A stretch of DNA of 64,000 nt from Strigamia acuminata (GCA_949358305.1 OX442314.1:48926581-48990580), one strand, 5' to 3'. Counted from the stretch's first letter, positions 9,930 to 19,996 are shown. Numbers and translations are program-made. The notes: generated by a model not told the origin, from the sequence alone.

Positions 9930-12900
9930 GTTTAACACCTAAAGCTGTGTCGGAACCACCGGAAGTGAAGCGCGTGTTGCCACCAAAATCTGTGTTGACC
10001 GCGCCTAATACTGACCCAATACTTCCGAAGTTGACTTCATTCGTGATGATTTCTCCTAAAGAGAAAGATGTGTCCGAGGAGCCAAAAATTGAGATCGGGA
10101 TTGGAGAGAGAGTACGACGTGATTCCCAATACGTGAAGATCGTCTGGAATGACATCCAATTTATTGCGCAATTTGACTCTGGTGCTCAGACCTGCATCAT
10201 GGCGCAAGATCTGTACGAAAAGCTGCATGAGAAGATGGGGGTGGAAATGGTTGTGCTGCACGAGACCATTCGCGTTGCCAATAATCAATTAGTTGAGGTT
10301 TTGGGTAGCGTGGAAATAACCGTGCGCGCTCCTCAAACTCTGATCTCTTTTGTGTGCTTGGTAATAGAGGACTCATCAGCGGACTTGCTGCTCGGACGAG
10401 ATTTCTGTCGAGCGATTGGGTTATGTACGGACCATGGACTTAATTGCTGGTTCATAAGAGGTTCGGAGGAACGGCGTAGTTTCATGACTATGAGACAGGC
10501 GCTGGCCTCCGACCCGGTACTTTTGTTGCCACTAATCCCCGCCGCCCCTAAGATGGCAGTTCCTGCCCCGATTAGTGATGTAAATTGTGTTTTGTTGAAT
10601 CATCGCACATTGCCCGCCGAAACTTTTGAGTTACCGCATGACGATGCGCCATTCAGAGTTAAGGTGGTGGTTTCGCGTAAGACCGCGGAAAATAGGAGTT
10701 GGACATTTCTTTGGTCACCTCCGCGACGCGAAAAGTCGCGCAGAACTAAATTCCGCGATACGACACGTGTCTACCGGAGGCCCATGAGTTTTAGCCAGTT
10801 CCGACGTTCTAAACGGGTGCGCAGGGCTCGGAAGAGATTGTCGCAGTCTGCGGAGTCGTCCGTTCCGTCAGTTCCTCCCGATTCAGTTATTTCGGATGTA
10901 AAGGGGAAAGTTGATTCCACTGGTGGACAGTTTTCTCCTACGACCAATTTTGTTGAATATCTGCCTTGTCCCGATCCGACTAAGTTGGACTGGATTTATG
11001 GGCAGTTATCAAATCAACTATCACCAAAACGCATCACTCATTTGATTGACGCGTTAAAACCCGTTTCGAACATCTTTAGAGAAGAAATTGGGTTGTGCAA
11101 TAACACTCTTTTTGAGGTTGATCTCAAACCTGACTTTAGGCCAATACACGTGCCTGTTAGGCCGGTAAACCCTGCTAAAAAAGCTATCATTGATCAATAC
11201 ATCGATCAAAAGCTGGCGCAGGGAATAATTCGTCGCTCGAAGAGTGATTGTGCCGTGGCCCCTGTCGTCGTCCCCAAGAAGGATGGCAGATGGAGGTGCG
11301 CCATGGACTTTCGCCCTATTAACGCGCAGACGATGCCCGACGTGTATCCCCTCCCAGATATTGATAACATCTTTTCATATTTGGGCGGGGCTAAGTGGTT
11401 CTCCATAATAGATGGACGTGAAGCGTTTCATCAGATCGGCGTTAGGCCAGGAGATGAACGTTTTCTCGCTTTTATCACGCATCGCGGACTCTACGAGTAT
11501 GTCCGCATGCCTTTTGGACCAATAAATGGCCCTGCAACACTGCAACGCGCTATGAACCTTACGCTTGCGGAATTTCTTTACAAATGCGTCTTTGTTTACA
11601 TCGACGACATTATTGTCTTTAGTAAAACATTTGAAGAACATGTTGAACATCTGAAGCAAGTTTTGACACTTCTTGACGCGGCAGGATTCACGATGAATGC
11701 CGGCAAGACAGAGTTGTGTAAGCGTAGCCTTGAAGTGTTGGGTCATATTGTTGAAGAGGGAAAAATTCGTCCTAATCCGAAAAAGACCAGCGCGATCCAA
11801 TTATTTCCCGCGCCGACTAACGTAAAGGAGTTGCAGCGCTTTAAGGGCATGATTGGGTACTATTCTTCGTTTTTTCCGGGGTACTCGAAGACTTGTGAAG
11901 TTTTCAGGCCCTTGATGAAGAAGAACGCGCCATGGAATTGGACGGATGGCTGTCAAGCAGCGTTCGAGTATCTGCGGGACCAAGTTGCAACGTCAACTTT
12001 GCAGCGGAGGTTTCCTGACTGGTCAAAGCCGTATATTCTGCAGACAGACGCGAGCTACTCAGGCTTGGGTGCTGCGTTGATGCAATTGGATAATAATGGC
12101 ATTCGTGTGCCAATTGCATTTGCTTCGCGCGCTTTAAATAGTGCGGAAAAGAATTATAACGTTACGGAGATCGAGTGTCTAGCTGCTGTTTGGGCAGTTA
12201 AGCGTTTCCGCAGTTACTTAGAACTTATGGATTTTTACCTTGAGAGCGATCACAAGTGTTTAAAATGGCTTTTTGCTCAGCGCGAACCAAAGGGCAGATT
12301 GGCTCGATGGATTCTGTCGATGTCAGACTTTCGATTTACGTTTCTGCATTGCAGTGGCACTAGCAATCGTGTCGCTGATGCGTTGAGCAGAGCTCCTGTA
12401 GATCCAGCCATTGAGATTGGCGATGACGATTGTCCGCTCGTTGATGATGCGACATACTGTGCGTTCTTTGACGATTTCGCGAGTTGGCCGACCATTGAGA
12501 TGGTGGAGCTTGACGAGCATTTCGTGCCTAAACCATCTGGCTCAAAGATCGTTAACGCGGCCAAACTTCGGAAGAAATTGCGTATTCTTCAAAAGAGACG
12601 TGAATTTGAGGAGTTGGAACCGCTCGAGTTGTTTGGGGATTCTGACACCCAACCCCCCAAACCCCCCGGCCCCTCAAGGGGGGGTAGTGTGCCGGCAGAC
12701 AAGAAAGATGTCATGGCACACCAGCTCTCCGGTGTAATTACGCCTCCAGCTGCCTTGCCGCCAAAAAGGCGTGTTGGAAGGCCCTGTAAGGTCAAAGTGG
12801 TTCCTTCTGATCCTGTGCCTAAAAGGAAAAGAGGACGGCCACCAAAACAAAAACGTAAAGTTGGAAGACCCAAAAAGATTGTATCACCTGCAAGAAGTGA

Positions 12901-14635
12901 GCATTCGTCTTCACCAGCGTCACCAGTTTCGAATAGAGGAAAATCTGGTAGCGAGCGATTTTTGAGTGACCATAGTTCCGACGAATATCGGACTACGGTG
13001 CCACCTTTGTCGACGCGACCAACTACGCGGTCGAGGCAGACTCAACAACCTTTGGTGGACGGCCAAGTCTCGCCATACGAATCCGAAGATTTGGATGAAG
13101 ATCGACCGGCTGAGCATCCGGCTTACGAGCTTTTGCCAACTCAGAAAAGAATGAGGGAAGTTCAGTTGGCTGATGGTTGGGCGAAGGGTATTATAATGTA
13201 TCTGGATACTGGGCATTTGCCGCCTGACGAAGACGAGGCTGAGAAAATTAAAAAGCAATCTGTTGACATGGCCTTGTATCATGGGCTTCTGTGTAGGTAC
13301 CCGCCAGTAACAATTGGCCAACGCGCTGAATCGCGTCGTATTTACTTGCCAGAACCTTTAAGACGAATTTATTTTCACTGCCTTCACTTCCCGCCAACTT
13401 CTGGCCACCTCGGAATTGAAAAGACCACGATGCGCTTGAAAACGCGTGTTTTTTGGCCAGGAATGAAGCGAGATGTGGCGGAGTGGATCAAAGTATGTGG
13501 GCCATGCCAGAGAGCGAAGGTTGAACGACGTTTGCCAATGGGAGAAATGGAAACGGCAAAACCACGCCGTCGTTTCAGAACCATTTACGTCGACTACTTT
13601 GGGAAAAAGTTGAAGTCTAGCCAGGGTAATTGCTACGCGTTCGTGATGGTGGATGCGGCTAGCAGATGGGTTGACGTTCGGCTTACTGAAAATGCAGATG
13701 TGCCAACTACCATCAGGCAAATTGAGAAATTTGTGCAACGATGGGCCTTCCCAAAGACTTTAATTAGTGACAATGCGCCTACTTTTCGTTCTGCGCGTTT
13801 TCAAGCGCACTGTGCGGGAATGGGCATTGTGAACAAGTACATATCTGTGTATCATCCGCAAGGGAATTTGGCGGAGCGCCTAAACCAGTCGCTGAAGACC
13901 TGCATTCTCGCGTACATCGACGAACACGTGAATTGGGACCGTCATATTGGCTACTTCATTTTGGCCATTAATGCCAGCTATCAAACATCGCTGAAGTTCT
14001 CACCATATATGATGATCGTTGGGCAGGAAGCGCGTTATCCAGGCGACCTCGACAGCGACACCGACGACGGGGATCCTCTCCCGCCGGATGAGGCGAGGTA
14101 TTTACATCGTTACATGCTACGCGTCGGAGCCGAGGCGCGGAAGAACTTGGAGATAGCGAACCTGCGACATAAGCGATGGTACGATCGGAAACGGCGGCCC
14201 CACGACTTCAAGCCTGGCGACTGGGTCACGCTGAAGAGCAGGATCTTGTCGTCGGCGGACAAGCAGGTTTCAGCGGGTTTCCAGCAGCGTACAGAAGGGA
14301 TTTACATCATCCACCGGATCATCGGACCGAATACCGTGCTGCTGATGAAGGAGGACGGAAGTGTTACACAACCTTACCACATTGTGGACCTCCGACATTG
14401 GTATCGCGACCCGGATGAAGACGCGAAGGACTCGGAGGATGTTCCGGACCCGCTGGAAGCGCTGAGTGCTGTTGGAGATGGTTGCGGCGCCAGTTTCATT
14501 TCCCGGGTGGATCTGGACGATATACACGCCCGAGTGGACAAATTCAGTGCGGAATCACGTGATATTTGCATAAAATATTATGCCGAGAACGATATTCGGT
14601 ATAATGATTGTGAACAGGAAGAGGATCCGCCATAA
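9833..14635 (+). CDS. pol: Pol polyprotein of the Gypsy element, with AT-hooks
   Basis: 1600 codons from the frame's first ATG, though translation most likely enters at 9866-9872 by -1 frameshift from gag. Domains counted from that ATG: aspartic protease with DSGA at 115-118; reverse transcriptase about 430-610 with YIDD at 589-592; RNase H with first Asp at 739 (TDAS); a long linker about 860-1140; integrase with HHCC zinc-binding part (H1182, C1222) and catalytic D1254, D1313, E1348; then a GPNTVLL motif. The linker carries three AT-hook cores (GRP at 982, 1001, 1011, each in a Lys/Arg/Pro context) that bind the AT minor groove and could steer integration. No stop or frameshift is seen, so the protein may be active. 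Confidence 0.95.
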   Translation: MPALLQTLGRSGKRERAPTEVRRQSGGPKEEVGLTPKAVSEPPEVKRVLPPKSVLTAPNTDPILPKLTSFVMISPKEKDVSEEPKIEIGIGERVRRDSQYVKIVWNDIQFIAQFDSGAQTCIMAQDLYEKLHEKMGVEMVVLHETIRVANNQLVEVLGSVEITVRAPQTLISFVCLVIEDSSADLLLGRDFCRAIGLCTDHGLNCWFIRGSEERRSFMTMRQALASDPVLLLPLIPAAPKMAVPAPISDVNCVLLNHRTLPAETFELPHDDAPFRVKVVVSRKTAENRSWTFLWSPPRREKSRRTKFRDTTRVYRRPMSFSQFRRSKRVRRARKRLSQSAESSVPSVPPDSVISDVKGKVDSTGGQFSPTTNFVEYLPCPDPTKLDWIYGQLSNQLSPKRITHLIDALKPVSNIFREEIGLCNNTLFEVDLKPDFRPIHVPVRPVNPAKKAIIDQYIDQKLAQGIIRRSKSDCAVAPVVVPKKDGRWRCAMDFRPINAQTMPDVYPLPDIDNIFSYLGGAKWFSIIDGREAFHQIGVRPGDERFLAFITHRGLYEYVRMPFGPINGPATLQRAMNLTLAEFLYKCVFVYIDDIIVFSKTFEEHVEHLKQVLTLLDAAGFTMNAGKTELCKRSLEVLGHIVEEGKIRPNPKKTSAIQLFPAPTNVKELQRFKGMIGYYSSFFPGYSKTCEVFRPLMKKNAPWNWTDGCQAAFEYLRDQVATSTLQRRFPDWSKPYILQTDASYSGLGAALMQLDNNGIRVPIAFASRALNSAEKNYNVTEIECLAAVWAVKRFRSYLELMDFYLESDHKCLKWLFAQREPKGRLARWILSMSDFRFTFLHCSGTSNRVADALSRAPVDPAIEIGDDDCPLVDDATYCAFFDDFASWPTIEMVELDEHFVPKPSGSKIVNAAKLRKKLRILQKRREFEELEPLELFGDSDTQPPKPPGPSRGGSVPADKKDVMAHQLSGVITPPAALPPKRRVGRPCKVKVVPSDPVPKRKRGRPPKQKRKVGRPKKIVSPARSEHSSSPASPVSNRGKSGSERFLSDHSSDEYRTTVPPLSTRPTTRSRQTQQPLVDGQVSPYESEDLDEDRPAEHPAYELLPTQKRMREVQLADGWAKGIIMYLDTGHLPPDEDEAEKIKKQSVDMALYHGLLCRYPPVTIGQRAESRRIYLPEPLRRIYFHCLHFPPTSGHLGIEKTTMRLKTRVFWPGMKRDVAEWIKVCGPCQRAKVERRLPMGEMETAKPRRRFRTIYVDYFGKKLKSSQGNCYAFVMVDAASRWVDVRLTENADVPTTIRQIEKFVQRWAFPKTLISDNAPTFRSARFQAHCAGMGIVNKYISVYHPQGNLAERLNQSLKTCILAYIDEHVNWDRHIGYFILAINASYQTSLKFSPYMMIVGQEARYPGDLDSDTDDGDPLPPDEARYLHRYMLRVGAEARKNLEIANLRHKRWYDRKRRPHDFKPGDWVTLKSRILSSADKQVSAGFQQRTEGIYIIHRIIGPNTVLLMKEDGSVTQPYHIVDLRHWYRDPDEDAKDSEDVPDPLEALSAVGDGCGASFISRVDLDDIHARVDKFSAESRDICIKYYAENDIRYNDCEQEEDPP
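9866..9872 (+). promoter_or_regulatory. Programmed -1 frameshift heptamer GGGAAAC
   Basis: Read in the gag frame this is G GGA AAC, the X XXY YYZ form of a -1 slippery site. It lies in the gag/pol overlap and a -1 slip enters the pol frame. GC-rich sequence follows; CCACT at 9885-9889 could pair with AGTGG at 9905-9909. GGGAAAC is a known slippery heptamer in retroviruses. Confidence 0.75.
12764..12880 (+). other. Triple AT-hook segment in pol
   Basis: Three RGRP-like cores within about 36 residues: RRVGRPCK, KRKRGRPPK and KRKVGRPKK. This is the AT-hook consensus, placed between RNase H and integrase. Confidence 0.8.
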
Positions 14636-14835
14636 CAGCCTTCTTTTTATGTTTTTAAAGTGTTTATTAATATTTATTCGTTTTTAGCATTGTTTCAATT
14701 TTATAAGAGTTTTGGTGTTCGTGTTGATTTTTGTTTACATTGGGATGAGTGTGTTGTTGTGTTTTTTGATGTATTTTGCACTAATATTTGGTTTTAGAAC
14801 ATTTTTTACTAATTGTTGATATTCGCTGACGTTTC

Positions 14836-14852
14836 GAGGGGGAATGCGGGGT
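14836..14852 (+). promoter_or_regulatory. Internal polypurine tract
   Basis: CGAGGGGGAATGCGGGG lies 200 bp after the pol stop. It is more purine-rich than the tract before the 3' LTR and resembles the 3' polypurine tract usual right after Gypsy pol genes. Confidence 0.4.
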
Positions 14853-15608
14853 CAAAACTCCATTCTTTTCCCGTCGGAGTGTTTACGCGACTTTGTTTTT
14901 ATTAACGTTGACTTTGTAAGCGCTTGGTGTTGTTTTTCATGCTCGGTGACTGTTGCGCGTGTGTGGTCTTGTTTGCGACAGATGGCGCCGGAGTGTCTAG
15001 TGTCATCTGACCAGTGACGTCACTTATCAATCAGTGTCTGGCTGCCATCTTGTTTTCGCGACTTGACACGGTGCACATCGTCTCCACGCGTTCGGGATAT
15101 TTTGAACGCGATTTGGGCTGAGAAACTGAGCGTGAGGACACACCGAGGCGCGTTAACTGTTGTAGTAGTACTAACCGTGAGTTTTATTGAAGTTTTGAGT
15201 GATTTTTGATAATTTTTCGCCGCTCGAGCAAACAAGTATTTTTGAGTGCCGTGACTTGGTTTACTTCTCGCCACGTGCCTCTACGCGAAGTTAGGAGAAG
15301 TTTATGTTAGTTTCTCGTTGATTTTATGGTTTTATTTAGTTTTAGAGTCTAATTAACGGCAATTTACGCGTGTTTAGAATTTTCCAGTGTTTTTCGCGAA
15401 TGTATTAGTTTCGATTTGCAAAATGCAAGATGGCGTCGCCATACGCCTTAGATTTTTCTTTCGGGTCACGTGATGTCGTCTATCTTTGTCAAGTGCCCGT
15501 ATGTCTATAGATGGACTTAGCCAATTTTTGAGCTTGTGCATTTTGTTTTGCTACGCGATAGACTTTGTTCGTTCGCGTGTCGCTCATTAATTGAGTTTAA
15601 TTGTTACG

Positions 15609-15866
15609 ATGAACTTTATACATTTGTGCGAAGATTTTGTATTGTTATTAGATTTTTTGATTAATGTTTTTTCTGTTATTTTCAACTTTTGTTTTGGGTT
15701 ATTGCGCATTGGTATTTCGCTCATTTTGATCGTAATCCCATTTCACGCGCTTTGTTTCCTAATTTTTATAACTTCAGTGATTTTTAATTGCGAGTACCTT
15801 TTTTGGTTGAGTTACGAGCTGTTACTCGAATTGTATCGCGTAATTTTTTATAATCCGCGTTATTAG
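15609..15866 (+). CDS. Small hydrophobic ORF, uncertain
   Basis: 85 codons from the ATG at 15609. The predicted protein is strongly hydrophobic over nearly its whole length (Leu, Ile, Phe, Val), with room for two or three membrane-spanning helices and scattered Cys. The surrounding DNA is T-rich, which alone yields such codons, so this may be chance. If real, a small membrane protein between pol and ORF3 would be notable. No family recognised. Confidence 0.2.
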   Translation: MNFIHLCEDFVLLLDFLINVFSVIFNFCFGLLRIGISLILIVIPFHALCFLIFITSVIFNCEYLFWLSYELLLELYRVIFYNPRY

Positions 15867-15985
15867 CTGTTTAGTTTGTATTTTTTGTTTACTTTTGCTC
15901 GAGTGGTGTAATTGTTGTCATTTGTTGTTTGTATGATTTTTTGACTTGTTTTTGTTGCTTCCGATTTAGTGATTGAATTTATAAT

Positions 15986-17776
15986 ATGACCGGACGTGGT
16001 AACGGATCCAAGCCCCCGTCGCGTGGTGGAAAGGGCCACAAGGACAAATCGCCCGTCGAAACGCGCCGCCGGCGACAGGCGCGTGAGAGATACGTGTGCC
16101 CTTACCCAGTTCCTGGATTATTTGAGCGAGGCCCGGTCTTGATGCCGAATTATCATCCGGACCACCCGATGTGTCGGGCCTTCCCCAATCGAGAGTTGTG
16201 CCCGGTGTGCTCGGGCTGGGGCCACCTTCGCGATGGCAAGGACGAGTGTTTCGCGTGCGAGGGGTTTGGCAATTTGAGACGCGCTCAATTTCGGATTTGG
16301 ATGCGGCGCGTGCAGGCCCTGTGTTTGGGGCGGACCATCGCGGATGGACGGGACATTTCGCGTTACGTGCTCCCGAGGATTTTCCAGCCTTTACTCGGTT
16401 CCGCCTCTGATTGTAACCGCTTCGTTATACAACATGAAGCGTACTGGAGGAATACGATGCAGATGGCCGCTCGCGCTGGATTTCGACCACACAATTGGCA
16501 GTATCCACCGTTGGGGTGCCTGATGTTGGCATTTGGGGTGACGGCGCCGCCATTACCCTCATTTTTTGAACGTTATGCGCTGAGGGAAGTTCCGGTGGCT
16601 CCAAGAGCGGATAGGCTCCCGTCTGTGACCCCGAGACTCCATTCTACGGCTCATAAAAAGCGCGATGATCCAAATGCCTACATCGCCAGGGGAGCAGCGC
16701 GATTCGATGAGGAACGAGACCGACTCCGAGGAATCGAGGAGCGTAATGAGAATTTACTCCAGGACATCGCGCATTTGCAAAACTTTCATCGCGTTGTGCA
16801 AGCGGGAGTCGTTGCGTGTGATGTGGCTGCTGCCGCCGGTGCCTCGACTGTACCATTGATAAGACCTGTTCCCACGTTGATGCTGGTCCCTGAGCCGTCT
16901 GGGCCTTCCGTCGAGACTGAGGTGCCGCCACCGATCGACGAGGTTGCATTGTCCACGGCCTTGTTGCCGGCTGGTGTGTTGATTTGCGAGATGGATGAGA
17001 TGGCGACGCCATTTGGTGTCAGTTTGCGTCGCGACTGGGCTGAGAGCGACCTCGATTACCTCATCCGGTGCCACGACGAGGCTGCGCGTCGCCGAGAAGT
17101 TGCTGGTTCGAGGGGAATGATTCCTCATTCTTCCCTTGAACAAATGGAGGACTCAATGGACTACGTGGGTGAGTTACCCAACCTCCGCGTATGTTTGACT
17201 GAAGCCGGCCGAGGAGTCGAGTATTTGCCAGCGGGCGAAGAGTCGGACGATGATGAGGATTCCCGACCGCGGCGACAGCTTTCGCCACTGTTTACTGGCC
17301 GTCAGACCCAGCGTGACTTGCCTTTTCCGACTCAGCCCGAGGATTTGACCGCTGCCGTTCGAAAGTTGGTGGCTGACCAGCACAAGAAGCGCGACTTTGC
17401 GACGCTGCGAGAGCTCGAGCTGTACTTCGAGACGATAATGGCGCGTGCTCATTTTGATGTGATTTTTCCCATGGGTACCCTGGAATGGGAGGGCCCGTCC
17501 CGCTGGCGCAACGACACCTACTTGGAGGCGGATTCCACCCGATGGCGCGAGTTTTTCTATGGAATCATCAAACGCGAACTTGGACTTTCGGAGAGCATGG
17601 CGGCCCTTGTGCACCTTCTTGAAGAGGGGCACATCATGACCCTGCAACGACTGATCGCCAATGTTTTGACTGAGTTTCGTCCACGAAAGGAGAGCCAGTT
17701 GGGGGATGTCGTGACGTACCGCGCCATCAGCCTGATGAAAGAACTCATTACGGCCATTACGGGGTATGAGTTCTGA
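15986..17776 (+). CDS. Third ORF: zinc-motif protein with H4-like N-terminus
   Basis: 596 residues, intact, ATG at 15986. It begins MTGRGNGSKPPSRGGKG, resembling the tail of histone H4, and goes on with a basic cluster (RRRRQAR). Two CXXCXGXG modules follow: CPVCSGWG (72-79) and CFACEGFG (88-95), the repeat that binds zinc in DnaJ-type cysteine-rich domains. A coiled-coil-like stretch lies near 230-265, an acidic patch near 415-425 (ESDDDEDS), and a helix-rich C-terminal part from about 450. There is no signal peptide, membrane anchor or furin site, so it is not an env. Position would suit expression from a spliced or separate transcript. Function unknown; nucleic-acid or chromatin binding is an inference. 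Confidence 0.75.
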   Translation: MTGRGNGSKPPSRGGKGHKDKSPVETRRRRQARERYVCPYPVPGLFERGPVLMPNYHPDHPMCRAFPNRELCPVCSGWGHLRDGKDECFACEGFGNLRRAQFRIWMRRVQALCLGRTIADGRDISRYVLPRIFQPLLGSASDCNRFVIQHEAYWRNTMQMAARAGFRPHNWQYPPLGCLMLAFGVTAPPLPSFFERYALREVPVAPRADRLPSVTPRLHSTAHKKRDDPNAYIARGAARFDEERDRLRGIEERNENLLQDIAHLQNFHRVVQAGVVACDVAAAAGASTVPLIRPVPTLMLVPEPSGPSVETEVPPPIDEVALSTALLPAGVLICEMDEMATPFGVSLRRDWAESDLDYLIRCHDEAARRREVAGSRGMIPHSSLEQMEDSMDYVGELPNLRVCLTEAGRGVEYLPAGEESDDDEDSRPRRQLSPLFTGRQTQRDLPFPTQPEDLTAAVRKLVADQHKKRDFATLRELELYFETIMARAHFDVIFPMGTLEWEGPSRWRNDTYLEADSTRWREFFYGIIKRELGLSESMAALVHLLEEGHIMTLQRLIANVLTEFRPRKESQLGDVVTYRAISLMKELITAITGYEF

Positions 17777-18191
17777 GTGTTGTGCCTTCGTAAGTGACAT
17801 TTTTTCCCGAACGTGACTTTTTTCGCGTAGTTCTTCGCGAAGTTAGTGTTGAACGCGAACTTTTCTTTTGAACAATACCAGTGATATTGACATTTTCCTG
17901 AATTGTGATTGTTTTATTTTTTGTGTTCTTTGTCGCGCCGATGTTTGAATTTGATTTTTTCTTTGCGCGACTTTGAATTTTGTCTTTGATATTTAGTGCA
18001 TTGCTAGTAGTTTAGTTTTTGTTTTCGGCGCTTAACGCTTGTATTGTTGAGTCTACGCGATAAGTTCTCGCGCCTCATTAGTGTATTGTTTAATCATTCC
18101 AACAGTGTCATTTGATTTGATTTCTTGTATCGCATTTTACTTTCGTTTTCAGATTTTGAACAGAGATTAAAATACTCTGGTCCGAGGGGCG
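17777..18191 (+). other. 3' untranslated region and polypurine tract of the Gypsy element
   Basis: AT-rich, no gene. GAGGGGCG at 18184-18191 abuts the 3' LTR and is the probable polypurine tract, though short and interrupted by C. Confidence 0.45.
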
Positions 18192-19181
18192 TGTCACGGC
18201 CCGGCATTTACGCGCCTGTGATCCTCACCTAATTGTTGTGTTGTGCGCGTTATTCCGTGTGTTTTCCACCATTGTTAAAACTCCCAATAAATCCCTAAAC
18301 CTATTTGAGTTTTGATTTGTCCTCATTTCCTATTCATGTTTATCCCTTGACCTGGCCTGGTGTGGCTTAATTTGGCCACATCAGACTAGTCTAAGTTGTG
18401 TATTTCCCACTGTTACCCCTCCTGATTTCGTTTAGTTTATCCTACCTAATTTAAATGTTTAGTCACTCGCGACTGACTCATCGCGATAATTATTCACGAG
18501 CGCGCCTGATTGGCTTACGCGTGCTTGACTCATGGTTCTCCCCTCGTTTTCTGTGATGGACTTGGCCCAAGTTCACTTCTGAGCTGTTTCAGCCAAGTCT
18601 GATCAGAAGGCGTAAGACCATGAGCTATCGTAAGTGCCTTAACTGGCCGTTGTGCATTTGGCAGACTCTCCTGTGTTAACTCACAGTATAACTCCATGCC
18701 ACGTAATTGTGCATGTTTGAGTATATTCATGGTCATATCGCGTGTCTAAATTCCGCGTGTCATCTTTGTTTCCTTTCCTTTCGATGTTCTTTTGTGTTTA
18801 CACGACGTTTTATGCCGCTGACGTGCCTCTGGACTAGAAATTAGATTCAAGTAGCTAATGAGTTGTTTATTTCGTCTTTTGCGCGCGATTAGTGCGCGCT
18901 TGCTCGGTCTGGCCGCTCCGCCATTAGGAGTCCCTGCCAGATTAGCTTAAGCCACGTTTGCGTTGTTAAGTCCGCACGTGAGCAGTACTTCTTCCATTTT
19001 TAAGGCTCCAACAAACTCGGTAATAATTCGTAACATGATCGAATAGGGGGTTAAGCTTGCCGCCACCCTTCAGGCTGCTTAACGTTGCCGGGCCCTTATT
19101 CGGGACCAGGCTCTCTTGTATCGTAACTGGCGCGTCTTTCAAACGCGGTTTCAAACAACCAGAAACAACCGGTTCATGACA
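18192..19181 (+). mobile_element. 3' LTR of the Gypsy element
   Basis: Same length and, by eye, the same sequence as 6738-7727. The CAGT duplication follows at 19182-19185. Confidence 0.92.
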
Positions 19182-19423
19182 CAGTTCACAAAATGAATTT
19201 TCAGTTCACAAAATGAATTTTCAGTTCACAAAATGAATTTTCAGTTCACAAAATGAATTTTCAGTTCACAAAATGAATTTTCAGTTCACAAAATGAATTT
19301 TCAGTTCACAAAATGAATTTTCAGTTCACAAAATGAATTTTCAGTTCACAAAATGAATTTTCAGTTCACAAAATGAATTTTCAGTTCACAAAATGAATTT
19401 TGAGTTCACAAAATGAATTTTCA
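19182..19423 (+). repeat. 20-bp satellite, right part (about 12 units)
   Basis: Continues the array at 6134-6737 after the Gypsy insertion. Units here are nearly all the TTTTC variant (CAGTTCACAAAATGAATTTT), more uniform than the left part. Confidence 0.93.
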
Positions 19424-19953
19424 ACTGTCCTTTCTTATCTGAAGAGCGTGACGCAAATCATTCGCGTTGATTCCAACCAATCGTGATGCAGTGTAGCAAC
19501 AGTCACGTGTCCTGTCTGCCATTAAGCGCGTTGTCGTTGCCCGCCGTTGAATTCTCTCGGTTCGACTTTTTTCACAATTACAAGTCGTTTTTCCATTGTA
19601 TTCACCCAGAATTTGATCGATGGGTAACAAAAGAACTGGATTAAGGTTGGATTGTGAATCGATGGTGTGATTTGAGTAATTGTTTTTACATTTGAAAATC
19701 TCGTTCCGTACGTCGTTTTCCTCTGTTGTTCTTGGATTCGTGCCCTTTAGGTTGATATTTTTCACAATTTTCATGCTTTTTCGATCGTATTTGTTAATAA
19801 TTTTATCTATGAATAGCCAAGGAAACGGATTAAGACAAGATTTAGAGTGGATGGTTTGATGAAGTTAATATTTCTTGGTCTTGACTCGTGAACATGTTTA
19901 GTAGTTGCATTGTCACTGGAAAGATGGCTGTAAATTGTTCGTGATTTGGTGAA

Positions 19954-19996
19954 GTAAGACTGCATTTGACTAACATTAAGTGAGTGTAGCATTTAC
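19954..19996 (+). repeat. Short hairpin motif H, copy 2
   Basis: GTAAGACTGCA and TGTAGCATTTAC arms with a longer loop. CTGCA/TGTAG pairing replaces CCGCA/TGCGG of copies elsewhere. Confidence 0.55.

Larger units (their letters stand above)
14636..15985 (+). other. Inter-ORF region of the Gypsy element
   Basis: 1.35 kb between pol and the third ORF. It holds a purine tract (14836-14852), a palindromic TGACGTCA (15015-15022), CCATCTTG near 15048 and AAGATGGCG near 15428 (YY1-like sites on opposite strands), and one small hydrophobic frame. It might carry a promoter or splice site for the third ORF; that is inference. Confidence 0.45.
6738..19181 (+). mobile_element. Complete Ty3/Gypsy LTR retrotransposon with a third ORF
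   Basis: Two 990-bp LTRs (6738-7727 and 18192-19181) that look identical enclose a tRNA-Phe primer site, gag, pol and a third ORF. A 4-bp CAGT duplication flanks the element and the domain order protease, reverse transcriptase, RNase H, integrase fits Ty3/Gypsy. Intact ORFs and matching LTRs indicate recent insertion. At 12.4 kb it is longer than usual for the group because of the 3.5-kb block after pol. Confidence 0.95.

Noticed and set aside
15986-17776. ORF3 as an envelope gene
   Set aside because: No signal peptide, membrane anchor or cleavage site; it has zinc motifs and a basic N-terminus instead.
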